Positions 21,137-27,183 of a DNA stretch of 27,183 nt are shown piece after piece; position 1 is the stretch's first letter, and every line of letters starts with the position of its first letter. The stretch covers positions 1 through 27,183 of IMG/VR virus record IMGVR_UViG_2199352024_000050; one strand, written 5' to 3'. The notes beneath the pieces are model-generated. The model worked only from the letters and a program-made list of their open reading frames with translations. It was not told the origin of the DNA and ran no database searches. The translations under genes and the position numbers were made by a program. The DNA is from a virus.

Positions 21137-22893
21137 CGGATATTCGCTCCCTTTCCGACGCCGAATTGCAAAGGCTATTTCAGCAGTCTGCGGCAGCGTC
21201 ACCCGTCGCTGCGATGAGCGACGATCAGTTGATGGCCGCGCACAAAGCAGCCAGTCCATCTGCTGGTGACTATGCCGTCGATGTGGCGAAGTCTGGCGGC
21301 GTTGGCGTAGCGCAAGGCACTATTGGGCTGGCTGGCTTGCCTGGCGATTTGCAGAATATTGTCAAAGCGATTGGGGACAAAATCCCTGGAGCGCAGGATT
21401 TCAAGAACTGGATCAGTCAGTTCGAAACGCCGCAATCGCGAAAATATGCGGAAAAATACGGCAACCGCGGCGACATCGGCGGCGCTGCTTTCCCTTCCTC
21501 GCGTGACATTCAAGGCGCCGTTGAAGGTGCGACTGGAGAGTTTTACAAGCCACAAACAACCCCCGGAAAGTTCGCTAATACGGTCGGCCAGTTTGTTCCA
21601 TCGGCGGCGCTGATGGGCGGCGGGGCTTATGGAATGGCGGCAAATTCTCTTGTCCCTGGCATTGCCTCGGAAGCAGCGGGCCAAGCGGCGCAAAAATACG
21701 CCCCTCAGTATGAAACTGCGGCTCGCATAGGCGGCGCTATTGCTGCGCCGCTTGCGTTGGCCGGAGCCCGTCGCGCCATTACTCCTTTCCCGACAAGTCC
21801 TGAGCGAACTGCTGCGGTTAACACGCTCCGCAATGAAGGTGTTACCGACATTACAGCTGGCCAAGCGACAGGCCGGAAGGGATTGCAATATCTTGAGGCC
21901 GAGCGGGGCTCCGGTAATGCTATGGCCGAACGGGCTGGGGAACAATTCACAGGGGCGGCGCTACGCCGCGTCGGTGAGAATGCCAACCGCGCAACCCCGG
22001 AAGTGATTGACCGCGCCTTTCAGCGTATCGGCGGTGAGTTTGATTCTCTGGCTGCCCGCAACACGGCGCAGCTTGATGCTCAGCTTGCCAATGACATTGG
22101 GGCTGCGGCCCGGCAATATACCGGGAATGTTGCGCCGCCAAATCGAGCGCCCGCTTTTGGCAACTATATTGATGAAATTCTCAACCATGCGCGCCAGAAC
22201 AATGGCATCATGCCAGGCGAGGTCTATCAGTCGCTCCGCAGCCGCATGGAAAAAACAGCCCGCAGCTTGGGGGCAAATCCAGACGCGCAGTCCGCCGTTC
22301 GCAGTCTCCGTGAGGCTCTCGACGGCGCAATGGAGCGAACGCTTCCAGCAAACTCCCCAGACCTTGCCGCATGGCAGAACGCCAGAAACCAATATCGCAA
22401 TCTTTTGGTGTTGGAACGAGCGACGACCGGCGCCGGGGAGAATGCAGCGTCCGGCCTAATTTCACCAGCCAAACTGCGGCAGGATACGATAGCGGTACAG
22501 GGCCGCCGGAATTATGCCCGTGGCCAAGGCGATTATGCAGATTTGGCACGCGCTGGCGTCCAGATCATGACGCCTCTTCCGAACTCAGGCACAGCTGGTC
22601 GGTCATTTGCTCAAAACATGGGAACGGGCGTTTCATCGGTAGCGGGTGCTCTCGTTGGTAGTGGGGCTGGCAGTGCGGCTGGTGCACCTGGCTTGGGCGC
22701 TGGACTTGGGGCGGCTGCCGGCTATGCCCTACCAGCCGCCGTTGGTCATGCCGCTACGTCCCGGGCTGGTCGGGCTTATCTGGGAAACCAATTTTTGCCG
22801 CCGCCTGCGAACCAGCCACCAGAGGCCATCGCTTCGATTGTTCGAGCATTGATCGCCCGGCAGCAGGCGGAAAATCGTCAGCCTGCGCGCTGA
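21133..22893 (+). CDS. Large ejection-type virion protein (internal virion protein)
   Basis: 586 residues, third in the ejection block and coupled to the previous gene by ATGA. It is Ala/Gly-rich and largely helical, with an N-terminal LSDAELQRLFQQ repeat-like motif (also SDDQLMAAHKA, about 29-39), a central coiled-coil region (about 255-345), the segment RNQYRNLLVLERATTGAGEN (about 417-436), and a Gly/Ala-rich hydrophobic stretch (GALVGSGAGSAAGAPGLGAG through AAAGYALPAAVGHA, about 505-540) that could insert into a membrane. This matches the character of P22 gp16/T7 inner-core-type proteins, which build the transenvelope DNA channel. No catalytic motif is visible. The last 140 nt overlap a minus-strand gene. 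Confidence 0.8.
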   Translation: MTDIRSLSDAELQRLFQQSAAASPVAAMSDDQLMAAHKAASPSAGDYAVDVAKSGGVGVAQGTIGLAGLPGDLQNIVKAIGDKIPGAQDFKNWISQFETPQSRKYAEKYGNRGDIGGAAFPSSRDIQGAVEGATGEFYKPQTTPGKFANTVGQFVPSAALMGGGAYGMAANSLVPGIASEAAGQAAQKYAPQYETAARIGGAIAAPLALAGARRAITPFPTSPERTAAVNTLRNEGVTDITAGQATGRKGLQYLEAERGSGNAMAERAGEQFTGAALRRVGENANRATPEVIDRAFQRIGGEFDSLAARNTAQLDAQLANDIGAAARQYTGNVAPPNRAPAFGNYIDEILNHARQNNGIMPGEVYQSLRSRMEKTARSLGANPDAQSAVRSLREALDGAMERTLPANSPDLAAWQNARNQYRNLLVLERATTGAGENAASGLISPAKLRQDTIAVQGRRNYARGQGDYADLARAGVQIMTPLPNSGTAGRSFAQNMGTGVSSVAGALVGSGAGSAAGAPGLGAGLGAAAGYALPAAVGHAATSRAGRAYLGNQFLPPPANQPPEAIASIVRALIARQQAENRQPAR

Positions 22894-23098
22894 AAGCTTC
22901 GATAATTTTTCCGAGAATGAATGTCGCTGCCGCAGCCAGCCAAACGCCGCAGATCAGAGCGTAAACGAACACTTGGCCGCTCGATAGATAACCGATTTCT
23001 GACGCAGCGCGGTCAGGATCGGTGGCCATTACATAGCCTAACCAACTGAACGGAACGATGATGGCGAGCTGAAAGGCGAACCAGAGCAGTTTTTGCAT
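22754..23098 (-). CDS. Small two-helix membrane protein, antisense
   Basis: 114 residues from ATG 23098 on the minus strand. Two clear membrane segments, LLWFAFQLAIIVPFSWLGYV and QVFVYALICGVWLAAAATFI, are separated by the polar loop ATDPDRAASEIGYLSSG. The first-segment start MQKLLWFAFQ and the loop composition look like real coding, whereas the longer open frame back to 23437 is Ala/Ser-rich shadow of the mini-protein gene. The ribosome binding site is weak (AAAGAGA about 3 nt upstream). The last 40 residues are antisense to the end of the ejection gene, so the true C-terminus may be non-essential tail. It could be a superinfection-exclusion or holin-like moron, but only the topology supports this. 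Confidence 0.55.
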   Translation of the reverse strand: MQKLLWFAFQLAIIVPFSWLGYVMATDPDRAASEIGYLSSGQVFVYALICGVWLAAAATFILGKIIEAFSAQADDFPPAAGRSMLEQSKRWPLVAGSQAAAKIGFPDKPDQPGT

Positions 23099-23136
23099 AG
23101 TCTCTTTTACCACACCAAAAGCAGAGGAATAGCCCC

Positions 23137-23313
23137 ATGGACCCCCAGATGATCGCCCGCATCGCCCAGATGCTCGCCCAGCAGCAGCAAGGTGGAATGC
23201 CGCCAGCAGGCGCAATTCAGCCTCCGCAGGCCCCGCAGCCTCCCGGCCCTCCGGGAATGATGCCCGGTCAAATGCCTCCCGGCATGATGATGCAGCGCCC
23301 GCCGGGCATGTAA
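23137..23313 (+). CDS. Pro/Met/Gln-rich mini-protein (58 aa)
   Basis: ATG 23137 preceded by AGAGGA at 23123-23128 with an 8-nt spacer. The product opens MDPQMIARIAQMLAQQQQGG, followed by Pro-rich runs (IQPPQAPQPPGPPGMMPGQM) and PPGMMMQRPPGM. The first 18 residues form an amphipathic helix; the remainder is collagen-like in composition and disordered. Small proteins of this kind occur near the tail or ejection genes of alphaproteobacterial phages, but no function is known to me. It is followed after 3 nt by the end of the minus-strand endonuclease gene. Confidence 0.65.
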   Translation: MDPQMIARIAQMLAQQQQGGMPPAGAIQPPQAPQPPGPPGMMPGQMPPGMMMQRPPGM

Positions 23314-23316
23314 ATG

Positions 23317-24111
23317 CTAACCAGAACGCCTTTGTTCGCGCCGCTTTGTCTCGCCTTGACGGTGACACGCTCGGCAATAGCGTTGCCTGCTGTCTGTTCG
23401 CGTGTTTTCTGGTGTGAACTCGTGACCGTGTTTGCAATGGGTTTTAGATCGACGCAATGCGGCGCTAGCAGCAATTCCTTTAGGAAGCCCAGTGATATTG
23501 CAGAATTTTTCCGGGGATATGACTTCGCTCGGTGGCAACCCTCGGTCTAGTCGTTGTGTGATCGTGTTTGGATGGATGCCGGTAATTCGCGACCATTCGG
23601 CAATAGTATGAGCCTCATCGTTGACGCTAAAAATACGATTAACCCGGCGATTATTCTGTTGCTCAGTGCGCGATGACCAGCGGCAATTCTCTGGGCTGTA
23701 AGGACCGCTATTGTTGATACGATCAATCTCAAGTCCGTCAGGCGGTTGGCCCATATCAGCAAGGAAGTTTTTGAAGGTCATCCAACGCTCGCAGATCGTG
23801 ATACCTCTACCGCCATAATAGCGGTAGTAGCGGCTGCGAGTATTTAGGCAGCGCGACTTCATGCTGCGCCAAGTCGTGTAGGCGCGCGTATTCGAGGCGC
23901 CGTGCGTTACGTTTGCTTTATGCAGCGCCGCAACTCTCGCGCTAGACCTTCGCGAATGTTCACAGCCGCACGAGATCGTTCTGCCTGATCTCAGGTGGTC
24001 CTGTCGGATGCGTTTTTCGACGCCGCACACACAACGGCAAAGCCAATAGCGGCGGTCCTCCGTCGTTCCGCCGATCACCGTCAACAATCCAAATTTACTG
24101 CCAATTTGCAT
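23317..24111 (-). CDS. HNH homing endonuclease-like protein
   Basis: 264 residues from ATG 24111; a TTG at 24147 would add 12 residues, and neither start has a clear ribosome binding site. The N-terminal segment FGLLTVIGGTTEDRRYWLCR, with CRCVCG and SCGC, is the Cys-rich DNA-binding module common in phage HNH proteins. Residues 99-156 hold the HNH core YGGRGITICERWMTFKNFLA with IDRINNSGPYSPENCRW and QQNNRR. Residues 168-198 (AHTIAEWSRITGIHPNTITQ) look like a helix-turn-helix specificity module, and HCKHGHEFTPENTRTDSRQR with YCRACH (225-250) is a second zinc-type cluster. Standalone homing endonucleases spread themselves by cutting phages that lack them. It sits opposite to the late genes, between the mini-protein and the tail fibre gene. 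Confidence 0.85.
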   Translation of the reverse strand: MQIGSKFGLLTVIGGTTEDRRYWLCRCVCGVEKRIRQDHLRSGRTISCGCEHSRRSSARVAALHKANVTHGASNTRAYTTWRSMKSRCLNTRSRYYRYYGGRGITICERWMTFKNFLADMGQPPDGLEIDRINNSGPYSPENCRWSSRTEQQNNRRVNRIFSVNDEAHTIAEWSRITGIHPNTITQRLDRGLPPSEVISPEKFCNITGLPKGIAASAALRRSKTHCKHGHEFTPENTRTDSRQRYCRACHRQGETKRREQRRSG

Positions 24112-24151
24112 GCCGCAGATAATGGCATGATATGGAATAGGAGTCAAACTT

Positions 24152-24964
24152 ATGCCTTTTAGTGGGGGCGCCTTCGCCAGACTTTATTCGTGGATTACCG
24201 ACGCCGGCAACAGCGTGCCGATCACCGACACCCGCATGGACGGGGAGATGGATGGCTTTGCCACGGGCCTATCCAATACCATTTGCCGGGATGGTCAAAG
24301 CACCACGACCGCCAAAATTCCATTGGCGCTTGGTGCCAGTGTTGGCGATGGGACGGTCGGGACGCCAGCGATCAATTGGATTTCTGATCCTGACTGCGGC
24401 CTCTATCGCATCGGCACAAATAATCTCGGTGTTGCCGTTAATGGGGCGAAGGTTCTTGATCTTTCCACGACTGGATTGGGCGTAACGGGGAACATTACAA
24501 CAACTGGCGTTGTGGCTGTCACCGGAATGACCATTGGCCGGGCGTATGTCGAAGCAACAGCGAAAGCAGACATCACCGCTACGACACCGGCCCAGGATGA
24601 CACCATTCCACTAATTTCCGAAGGAACGGAAATTCTCAGCGTTTCCTACACGGTAAAAGTTTCCACCAGCCGGGTTCGTGTGCGGACAACTTTCCATGGA
24701 GTTACAAGCGGAGCTATAACTTTTGCAGGCGCTCTCTTTGCTGGCTCTACTTGCTTGGCTGCTTCAATGAAGGGGGCCAGCACCGCCAAAAGCGATATGA
24801 CTCTGGAAGCAGAATATGCGCCGGGGGCAACGGGCGCGGTTACGTTCTCAGTTCGCGTTGGCGTCGGCTCAGGCACGTTTTATCTGAACGCTAGTTCATC
24901 GGTAGATCGAGCCTTTGGCGGAGCCTCTTTATCCACTATTGTTGTTGAAGAAATCGCCGGCTAA
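24152..24964 (+). CDS. Short tail fibre / spike protein
   Basis: 270 residues. ATG 24152 has AGGAG at 24138-24142. The N-terminal region (AFARLYSWITDAGNSVPITD, TRMDGEMDGFATGLSNTICR) is the virion-attachment module of phage fibres. It is followed by WISDPDCGLYRIGTNNLGVA (about 76-95) and a short beta-repeat region (LDLSTTGLGVTGNITTTGVV), both familiar from alphaproteobacterial phage fibres. Residues about 136-270 form a beta-rich C-terminal domain (ISVSYTVKVSTSRVRVRTTF-like strands; VTFSVRVGVGSGTFYLNASS) that should be the receptor-binding tip. At this length it lacks a long shaft. No S74 domain is present here; that domain sits in the gene at 18104 instead. Confidence 0.8.
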   Translation: MPFSGGAFARLYSWITDAGNSVPITDTRMDGEMDGFATGLSNTICRDGQSTTTAKIPLALGASVGDGTVGTPAINWISDPDCGLYRIGTNNLGVAVNGAKVLDLSTTGLGVTGNITTTGVVAVTGMTIGRAYVEATAKADITATTPAQDDTIPLISEGTEILSVSYTVKVSTSRVRVRTTFHGVTSGAITFAGALFAGSTCLAASMKGASTAKSDMTLEAEYAPGATGAVTFSVRVGVGSGTFYLNASSSVDRAFGGASLSTIVVEEIAG

Positions 24965-25218
24965 TCTTTGTCTGCGTGGTCTGAAATCGCCTTTGCGATT
25001 TCTTTCGCGGCACTTGCCTTAAACACCAGGCGGCTGACAACGACGCAATTCCTTACTGACTTCCCGGTGAATAATGACTGTGGGTCATGCCGGACGGCTG
25101 TGCAGGTAAGTACTATAAGGCTGTCGCCGTCTGACCGAACCGCGCTGCATGGGCCCGTCACCAAAACCTCTTTAACGTTGTCAGGATCGGAAAACTGCAT
25201 TCCCCGTTCAGCGGCCAT
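24961..25218 (-). CDS. Small conserved-type protein, antisense (85 aa)
   Basis: ATG 25218 on the minus strand is preceded by AGGAG (plus-strand CTCCT at 25228-25232) with a 9-nt spacer. The product opens MAAERGMQFSDPDNVKEVLV and continues with SAVRSDGDSLIVLTCTAVRH, RNCVVVSRLVFKASAAKEIA and KAISDHADKD. The beta-strand series followed by an amphipathic helix, SRLVFKASAAKEIAKAI, is the layout of small phage or bacterial proteins with an ARLVLPxxALPE-type ending. No membrane or export signal. It is convergent with the tail fibre gene (4-nt overlap of ends) and divergent from the lysis region. Probably a moron-type accessory gene; function unknown. Confidence 0.65.
   Translation of the reverse strand: MAAERGMQFSDPDNVKEVLVTGPCSAVRSDGDSLIVLTCTAVRHDPQSLFTGKSVRNCVVVSRLVFKASAAKEIAKAISDHADKD
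24983..25006 (+). terminator. Possible terminator after the tail fibre gene
   Basis: GAAATCGC (24983-24990), loop CTTT, perfect complement GCGATTTC (24995-25002), then TTTC. It begins 18 nt after the tail fibre stop. The stem is only half GC, the T-tract is short, and the site lies within the end of the minus-strand gene, so confidence is moderate. Confidence 0.4.
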
Positions 25219-25222
25219 GCTG

Positions 25223-25250
25223 TTGTGCTCCTATTTTGGCGTCTTACAAT
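25223..25250 (+). promoter_or_regulatory. Candidate promoter for the lysis region
   Basis: TTGTGC (25223-25228), 16 nt, TACAAT (25245-25250). The -10 matches TATAAT at five of six positions; the -35 is weak. It lies in the 47-nt gap between the divergent genes at 25218 and 25266, so a transcript would have a very short leader. Confidence 0.3.
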
Positions 25251-25265
25251 GGGCCTCTCCATAGC

Positions 25266-25553
25266 ATGATCTCGCCTCGCACTCTAGCCGCCGCAGCCGC
25301 CTTATCGGCGGCTTTTTTATTGGTGCTGTCCGCTGCGCATGGTCATAGCTGGTACGGATGGGAATGCTGTTCCAACGAGGACTGCGCTGAGCTTGCAGAC
25401 GGCAGCATTGAAGAACGATCAGACGGCTATCTCCTGAAATCCACGGGCGAACTGATCCCGCTCTCTCAGGCCAAGCAGGGCCGTGACGAGCATTTCCATC
25501 TGTGCCGCCACGTCATCATTCGATGTCTCTACACGCCGATGCGAGGTGCATAG
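25266..25553 (+). CDS. Exported cysteine-containing small protein, first gene of the lysis region
   Basis: 95 residues from ATG 25266; the TTG at 25236 is not preferred because the signal peptide begins at MISPRT. Residues 1-26 (MISPRTLAAAAALSAAFLLV then LSAAHG) are a signal peptide with an Ala-x-His-Gly-like cleavage region. The mature part HSWYGWECCSNEDCAELADG, with LPLSQA-like ending and HFHLCRHVIIRCLYTPM, has five Cys that could form disulfides in the periplasm. The pattern HxWYxxECCSxxDC recurs in small exported proteins of alphaproteobacteria and their phages. No Shine-Dalgarno is obvious. It leads, with 2- and 3-nt gaps, into a membrane peptide and the endolysin, suggesting a lysis-related or envelope-related role (inference). 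Confidence 0.75.
   Translation: MISPRTLAAAAALSAAFLLVLSAAHGHSWYGWECCSNEDCAELADGSIEERSDGYLLKSTGELIPLSQAKQGRDEHFHLCRHVIIRCLYTPMRGA
25295..25318 (+). terminator. Terminator-like hairpin inside the coding region
   Basis: AGCCGCC (25295-25301), loop TTATC, perfect complement GGCGGCT (25307-25313), then TTTTT (25314-25318). It has the form of a good intrinsic terminator but lies within the signal-peptide codons of the gene at 25266. It may be an attenuator for the lysis genes, or only a by-product of Ala/Leu/Phe codons. Confidence 0.5.
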
Positions 25554-25555
25554 CC

Positions 25556-25693
25556 ATGCTGCTGTTCTTCTTTGGATTCATGTCGGGTGTTCTAGTTGGC
25601 TGGATTTTGCTCAAGCGCCCGGTTTGGATTGAAAAGCTTGGCGGCCTCATCTGGTGGTGCCTGCAATGGGCCTACGCCCGGGTATTCGGCTAG
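25556..25693 (+). CDS. Small membrane peptide (45 aa) before the endolysin
   Basis: ATG 25556, 2 nt after the previous stop, ends 3 nt before the endolysin start. The product opens MLLFFFGFMSGVLVGWILLK and continues RPVWIEKLGGLIWWCLQWAY before ARVFG. It has one strong membrane helix (2-19) and a second Trp-rich amphipathic helix (24-41) that could lie on the membrane. Tight packing with the endolysin supports real coding and a role in lysis (holin or holin modulator), though single-helix peptides of this size have other uses. Family not recognised. Confidence 0.65.
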   Translation: MLLFFFGFMSGVLVGWILLKRPVWIEKLGGLIWWCLQWAYARVFG

Positions 25694-25696
25694 CCC

Positions 25697-26383
25697 ATGC
25701 CGTCATTCCCTGAACTACGGGCCGGATATGATGGCCTGCTGTCCCGTATGAAGGTGCTGCCGGGGCGTGAAGCAGCACTGGCTGCCATTGCTGCGCGGCG
25801 CAATCGTGATCGCGCCATCTATATGCGGGTGAGCACCAAGACCAACGGGGTTCCATGGGAATTGATCGCAGCCCTGCATGACCGGGAGAGCGGGGGTGAT
25901 TTCAGGGGCTGCCTGCATAACGGCGAAAACATTATCGGCACAGGACGCAAGACCAAGCTTGTGCCTGCCGGTCGTGGGCCATTTGCAACATGGGAAGAAT
26001 CCGCCATCGACGCGCTGATGATGCCGCCGCATTCCCTGCATCTTGTCGGTCCCGGAAATTGGACGCCCGCCCGTGTGGCTTACGAGGCCGAGCGCTTCAA
26101 CGGCTTCGGCTACATGAACCATCCTCAATGGGATGAGAACTCACCTTACGTCTGGGGCTGGACGAACATCTATGACGGTCACGGCAAGTATGTGTCCGAT
26201 GGGCATTACGACCCGGAGGCAGAAGAAAAGCAATGCGGGGTGATGCCGCTGTATCTCAAACTCTGCGGTGTCACGCCTGCGGTCGCGCCTTCTCCCGATA
26301 TTGAGCCGGCGCCAAAGCCTGCACCTCAGCCCTGGTGGGCCGCGCTCATTCAAGCCATTGCCAGGATATTCAAGAGGAAATGA
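25697..26383 (+). CDS. Endolysin (peptidoglycan hydrolase, lysozyme-like fold)
   Basis: 228 residues, no signal peptide, so it should need a holin for release. The core WELIAALHDRESGGDFRGCL (about 54-73), then HNGENIIGTGRKTKLVPAGR and GPFATWEESAIDALMMPPHS (about 94-113), is the signature of a phage muramidase/transglycosylase-like family with E64 as the likely catalytic acid. Residues 120-175 (WTPARVAYEAERFNGFGYMN; ENSPYVWGWTNIYDGHGKYV) complete the lysozyme-like fold. The Pro/Ala-rich tail (PSPDIEPAPKPAPQPWWAAL) ends in a short amphipathic or membrane-binding helix (WAALIQAIARIFKRK) that may anchor it at the membrane. It overlaps the next gene by 4 nt (ATGA). Distinct from the virion GH24 domain in the gene at 19229. 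Confidence 0.85.
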   Translation: MPSFPELRAGYDGLLSRMKVLPGREAALAAIAARRNRDRAIYMRVSTKTNGVPWELIAALHDRESGGDFRGCLHNGENIIGTGRKTKLVPAGRGPFATWEESAIDALMMPPHSLHLVGPGNWTPARVAYEAERFNGFGYMNHPQWDENSPYVWGWTNIYDGHGKYVSDGHYDPEAEEKQCGVMPLYLKLCGVTPAVAPSPDIEPAPKPAPQPWWAALIQAIARIFKRK

Positions 26384-26589
26384 CCATGTGGGAACGCATC
26401 AAAACTTGGTTTAAGGATTCTGAGACGATCTTTTGGGCGCGGCTGCAAGTGTTTATTGGATCTGTCTTTACGGTCCTGACGGTTACCGATCTATCCCCAT
26501 TGCTTCCGCCAAAATATCTCACGATTTGGCTCATTATTTCCGGCGTCATCACGGAGCTGCTGCGGCGTCGGCGCGATGAGGCTATGTGA
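26380..26589 (+). CDS. Holin-like membrane protein 1
   Basis: 69 residues from ATG 26380 in an ATGA overlap with the endolysin gene; ATG 26386 is an alternative. An AGAGGA sits just upstream at 26374-26379, suiting the second ATG better. The short helical cap WERIKTWFKDSETIFWARLQ leads into a first membrane helix (VFIGSVFTVLTVTDLS) and a second (KYLTIWLIISGVITELL), ending in RRRRDEAM. Two membrane helices and a basic cytoplasmic tail next to an endolysin are the usual holin features. The motif DSETIFWARLQ, with W-x-ISGVITELLRRRR, resembles small holin-type proteins of rhizobial phages. Confidence 0.75.
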   Translation: MTMWERIKTWFKDSETIFWARLQVFIGSVFTVLTVTDLSPLLPPKYLTIWLIISGVITELLRRRRDEAM

Positions 26590-26984
26590 TGTGGGGTGTC
26601 CTTGCCAAGTTCATCCCGTTCCTCGATCCGATCACGTCAATTGTCGGCAAACTGGCCGACGCCAAGGTAGAACTCGCCAAGGCGGAAACCGATGAAAAGC
26701 GCATCGCAGCGAAGGAGCGGGTAGACACTCTGCAAATGCGGCGCGACGTACTGGTCGCGGAGGCCGGCAGCGGTATCAACGCCAAGATGCGCGCCGGGCT
26801 TGCGCTCGGCCCAATGGTCTATCTGACCAAGATATTTCTGTTCGACAAAGTGCTTGGCAGTTTCCTTGGCTACACTAAGGACATTTTCACCACTGATCCA
26901 CTGGACGACAATCTCTGGAAGGTTGTCGTGGCTGTCGTCGGTTTCTATTTCCTCTATGAAATCGGCGCCCGGTTCAAAAGATGA
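26589..26984 (+). CDS. Holin-like membrane protein 2 (GTA-holin-like)
   Basis: 131 residues from ATG 26589, overlapping the previous stop by one base; a GTG at 26586 is less likely. The N-terminus (MWGVLAKFIPFLDPITSIVG) is amphipathic. Residues 22-58 form a charged coiled coil (KLADAKVELAKAETDEKRIA). Two membrane helices follow: RAGLALGPMVYLTKIFLFDK (about 68-87) and LWKVVVAVVGFYFLYEIGAR (about 109-128). The layout, coiled coil followed by LVAEA-x-S and hydrophobic helices, resembles the three-TM holins of gene-transfer agents (PF11351-like), though only two strong helices are seen. A second holin or antiholin partner of the gene at 26380 is the natural reading (inference). Confidence 0.7.
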   Translation: MWGVLAKFIPFLDPITSIVGKLADAKVELAKAETDEKRIAAKERVDTLQMRRDVLVAEAGSGINAKMRAGLALGPMVYLTKIFLFDKVLGSFLGYTKDIFTTDPLDDNLWKVVVAVVGFYFLYEIGARFKR

Positions 26985-27183
26985 CCGGAAAGCTCGATGA
27001 GATCAGCCGCGTCATCGGCAATATCGAAGCCCAGATGGAGAACTTCGAGGCAAGTGTTGAAAGCATCGGGCGCTCACTCGACCGTGACAGGGGATTACAT
27101 AATCAGCGCCATCAGGAAAACATCGAGAACTTCCATAAGATCGACCAGAAGGTGCAGGGGCTGGAACAGTCAGTCTCCACCGC
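26981..27183 (+). CDS. Coiled-coil protein (DUF1515-like), partial at window end
   Basis: ATG 26981 overlaps the preceding stop (ATGA). The reading frame is open to the window edge (67 full codons). The visible part begins MTGKLDEISRVIGNIEAQME and continues NFEASVESIGRSLDRDRGLH, then HKIDQKVQGLEQSVS. It is a charged amphipathic helix with heptad spacing, and resembles the N-terminal part of rhizobial DUF1515 proteins, which are found in phage and prophage regions. No membrane segment is visible in the part present, but a C-terminal one outside the window cannot be excluded; if present, it would suggest a spanin or lysis accessory. Confidence 0.6.
   Translation, partial: MTGKLDEISRVIGNIEAQMENFEASVESIGRSLDRDRGLHNQRHQENIENFHKIDQKVQGLEQSVST

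Noticed and set aside
21199-21945. Minus-strand open frame of 248 codons inside the third ejection gene
   Set aside because: Antisense shadow with Arg/Ser-rich composition and no ribosome binding site.
23099-23437. N-terminal extension of the minus-strand membrane protein frame
   Set aside because: It is an Ala/Ser-rich shadow of the Pro/Met/Gln-rich mini-protein gene; the membrane helices begin right at ATG 23098.
1-27183. tRNA genes, rRNA, integrase and attachment sites
   Set aside because: Looked for but none recognised; the window appears to contain only late phage genes and insertions.

Overview
The window looks like the late (packaging, virion and lysis) half of a short-tailed bacteriophage or prophage of an alphaproteobacterium, probably a member of the Hyphomicrobiales (Rhizobiales). 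The reasons are the moderately GC-rich coding style, protein types familiar from phages of that order (Ala/Gly-rich ejection proteins, a GNAT protein behind the tail gene, a DUF1515-like coiled-coil protein at the right edge), and a podovirus-type gene order: terminase, portal, capsid, head-tail adaptor, P22 gp10-like tail protein, then three large ejection-type proteins. No integrase, repressor, replication gene, tRNA or att site was seen, so prophage versus free phage cannot be decided from this window.

Layout. 15-569 is an unrecognised phage-type gene. 601-2254 is an IS1595-family-like insertion with perfect 23-bp terminal inverted repeats, a C-terminally broken transposase on the minus strand, and two small passenger genes (a 44-aa basic protein and a HicB-like protein). 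2398-6221 is the packaging block: putative small terminase, large terminase, a 58-aa protein and the portal. 6223-10637 is a run of accessory virion or unknown genes, including a LamG-like protein and a protein built from twelve 22-residue repeats; one small gene (6648-6824) runs the opposite way. 10653-13306 holds scaffold, major capsid protein and a decoration-type protein, closed by a strong intrinsic terminator at 13315-13346.

13364-14758 is a two-domain enzyme (DUF115/MptE-like domain plus SAM methyltransferase) set among virion genes. 14739-18141 encodes connector and tail proteins and a GNAT acetyltransferase. 18104-22893 encodes three ejection-type proteins, one ending in an S74 self-cleaving chaperone domain and one carrying a GH24 lysozyme domain. 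22754-25218 is a mixed-strand accessory stretch: a minus-strand membrane protein, a Pro/Met/Gln-rich mini-protein, a minus-strand HNH homing endonuclease, a short tail fibre, and a minus-strand small gene. 25266-26984 is the lysis region: a Cys-rich exported protein, a one-helix membrane peptide, an endolysin and two holin-like proteins. A coiled-coil protein runs off the right end.

Most plus-strand genes are tightly packed, often with ATGA-type overlaps, which fits one or a few long late transcripts. The minus-strand genes and the IS-derived element are the clearest later additions. The most noteworthy items are the cargo-carrying, transposase-defective IS element with its odd flanking duplication, the DUF115-methyltransferase fusion, the 88-residue super-repeat in the 12-repeat protein, a hairpin that may bridge a distant Shine-Dalgarno sequence to the small-terminase start, and a terminator-like hairpin inside the first gene of the lysis region.
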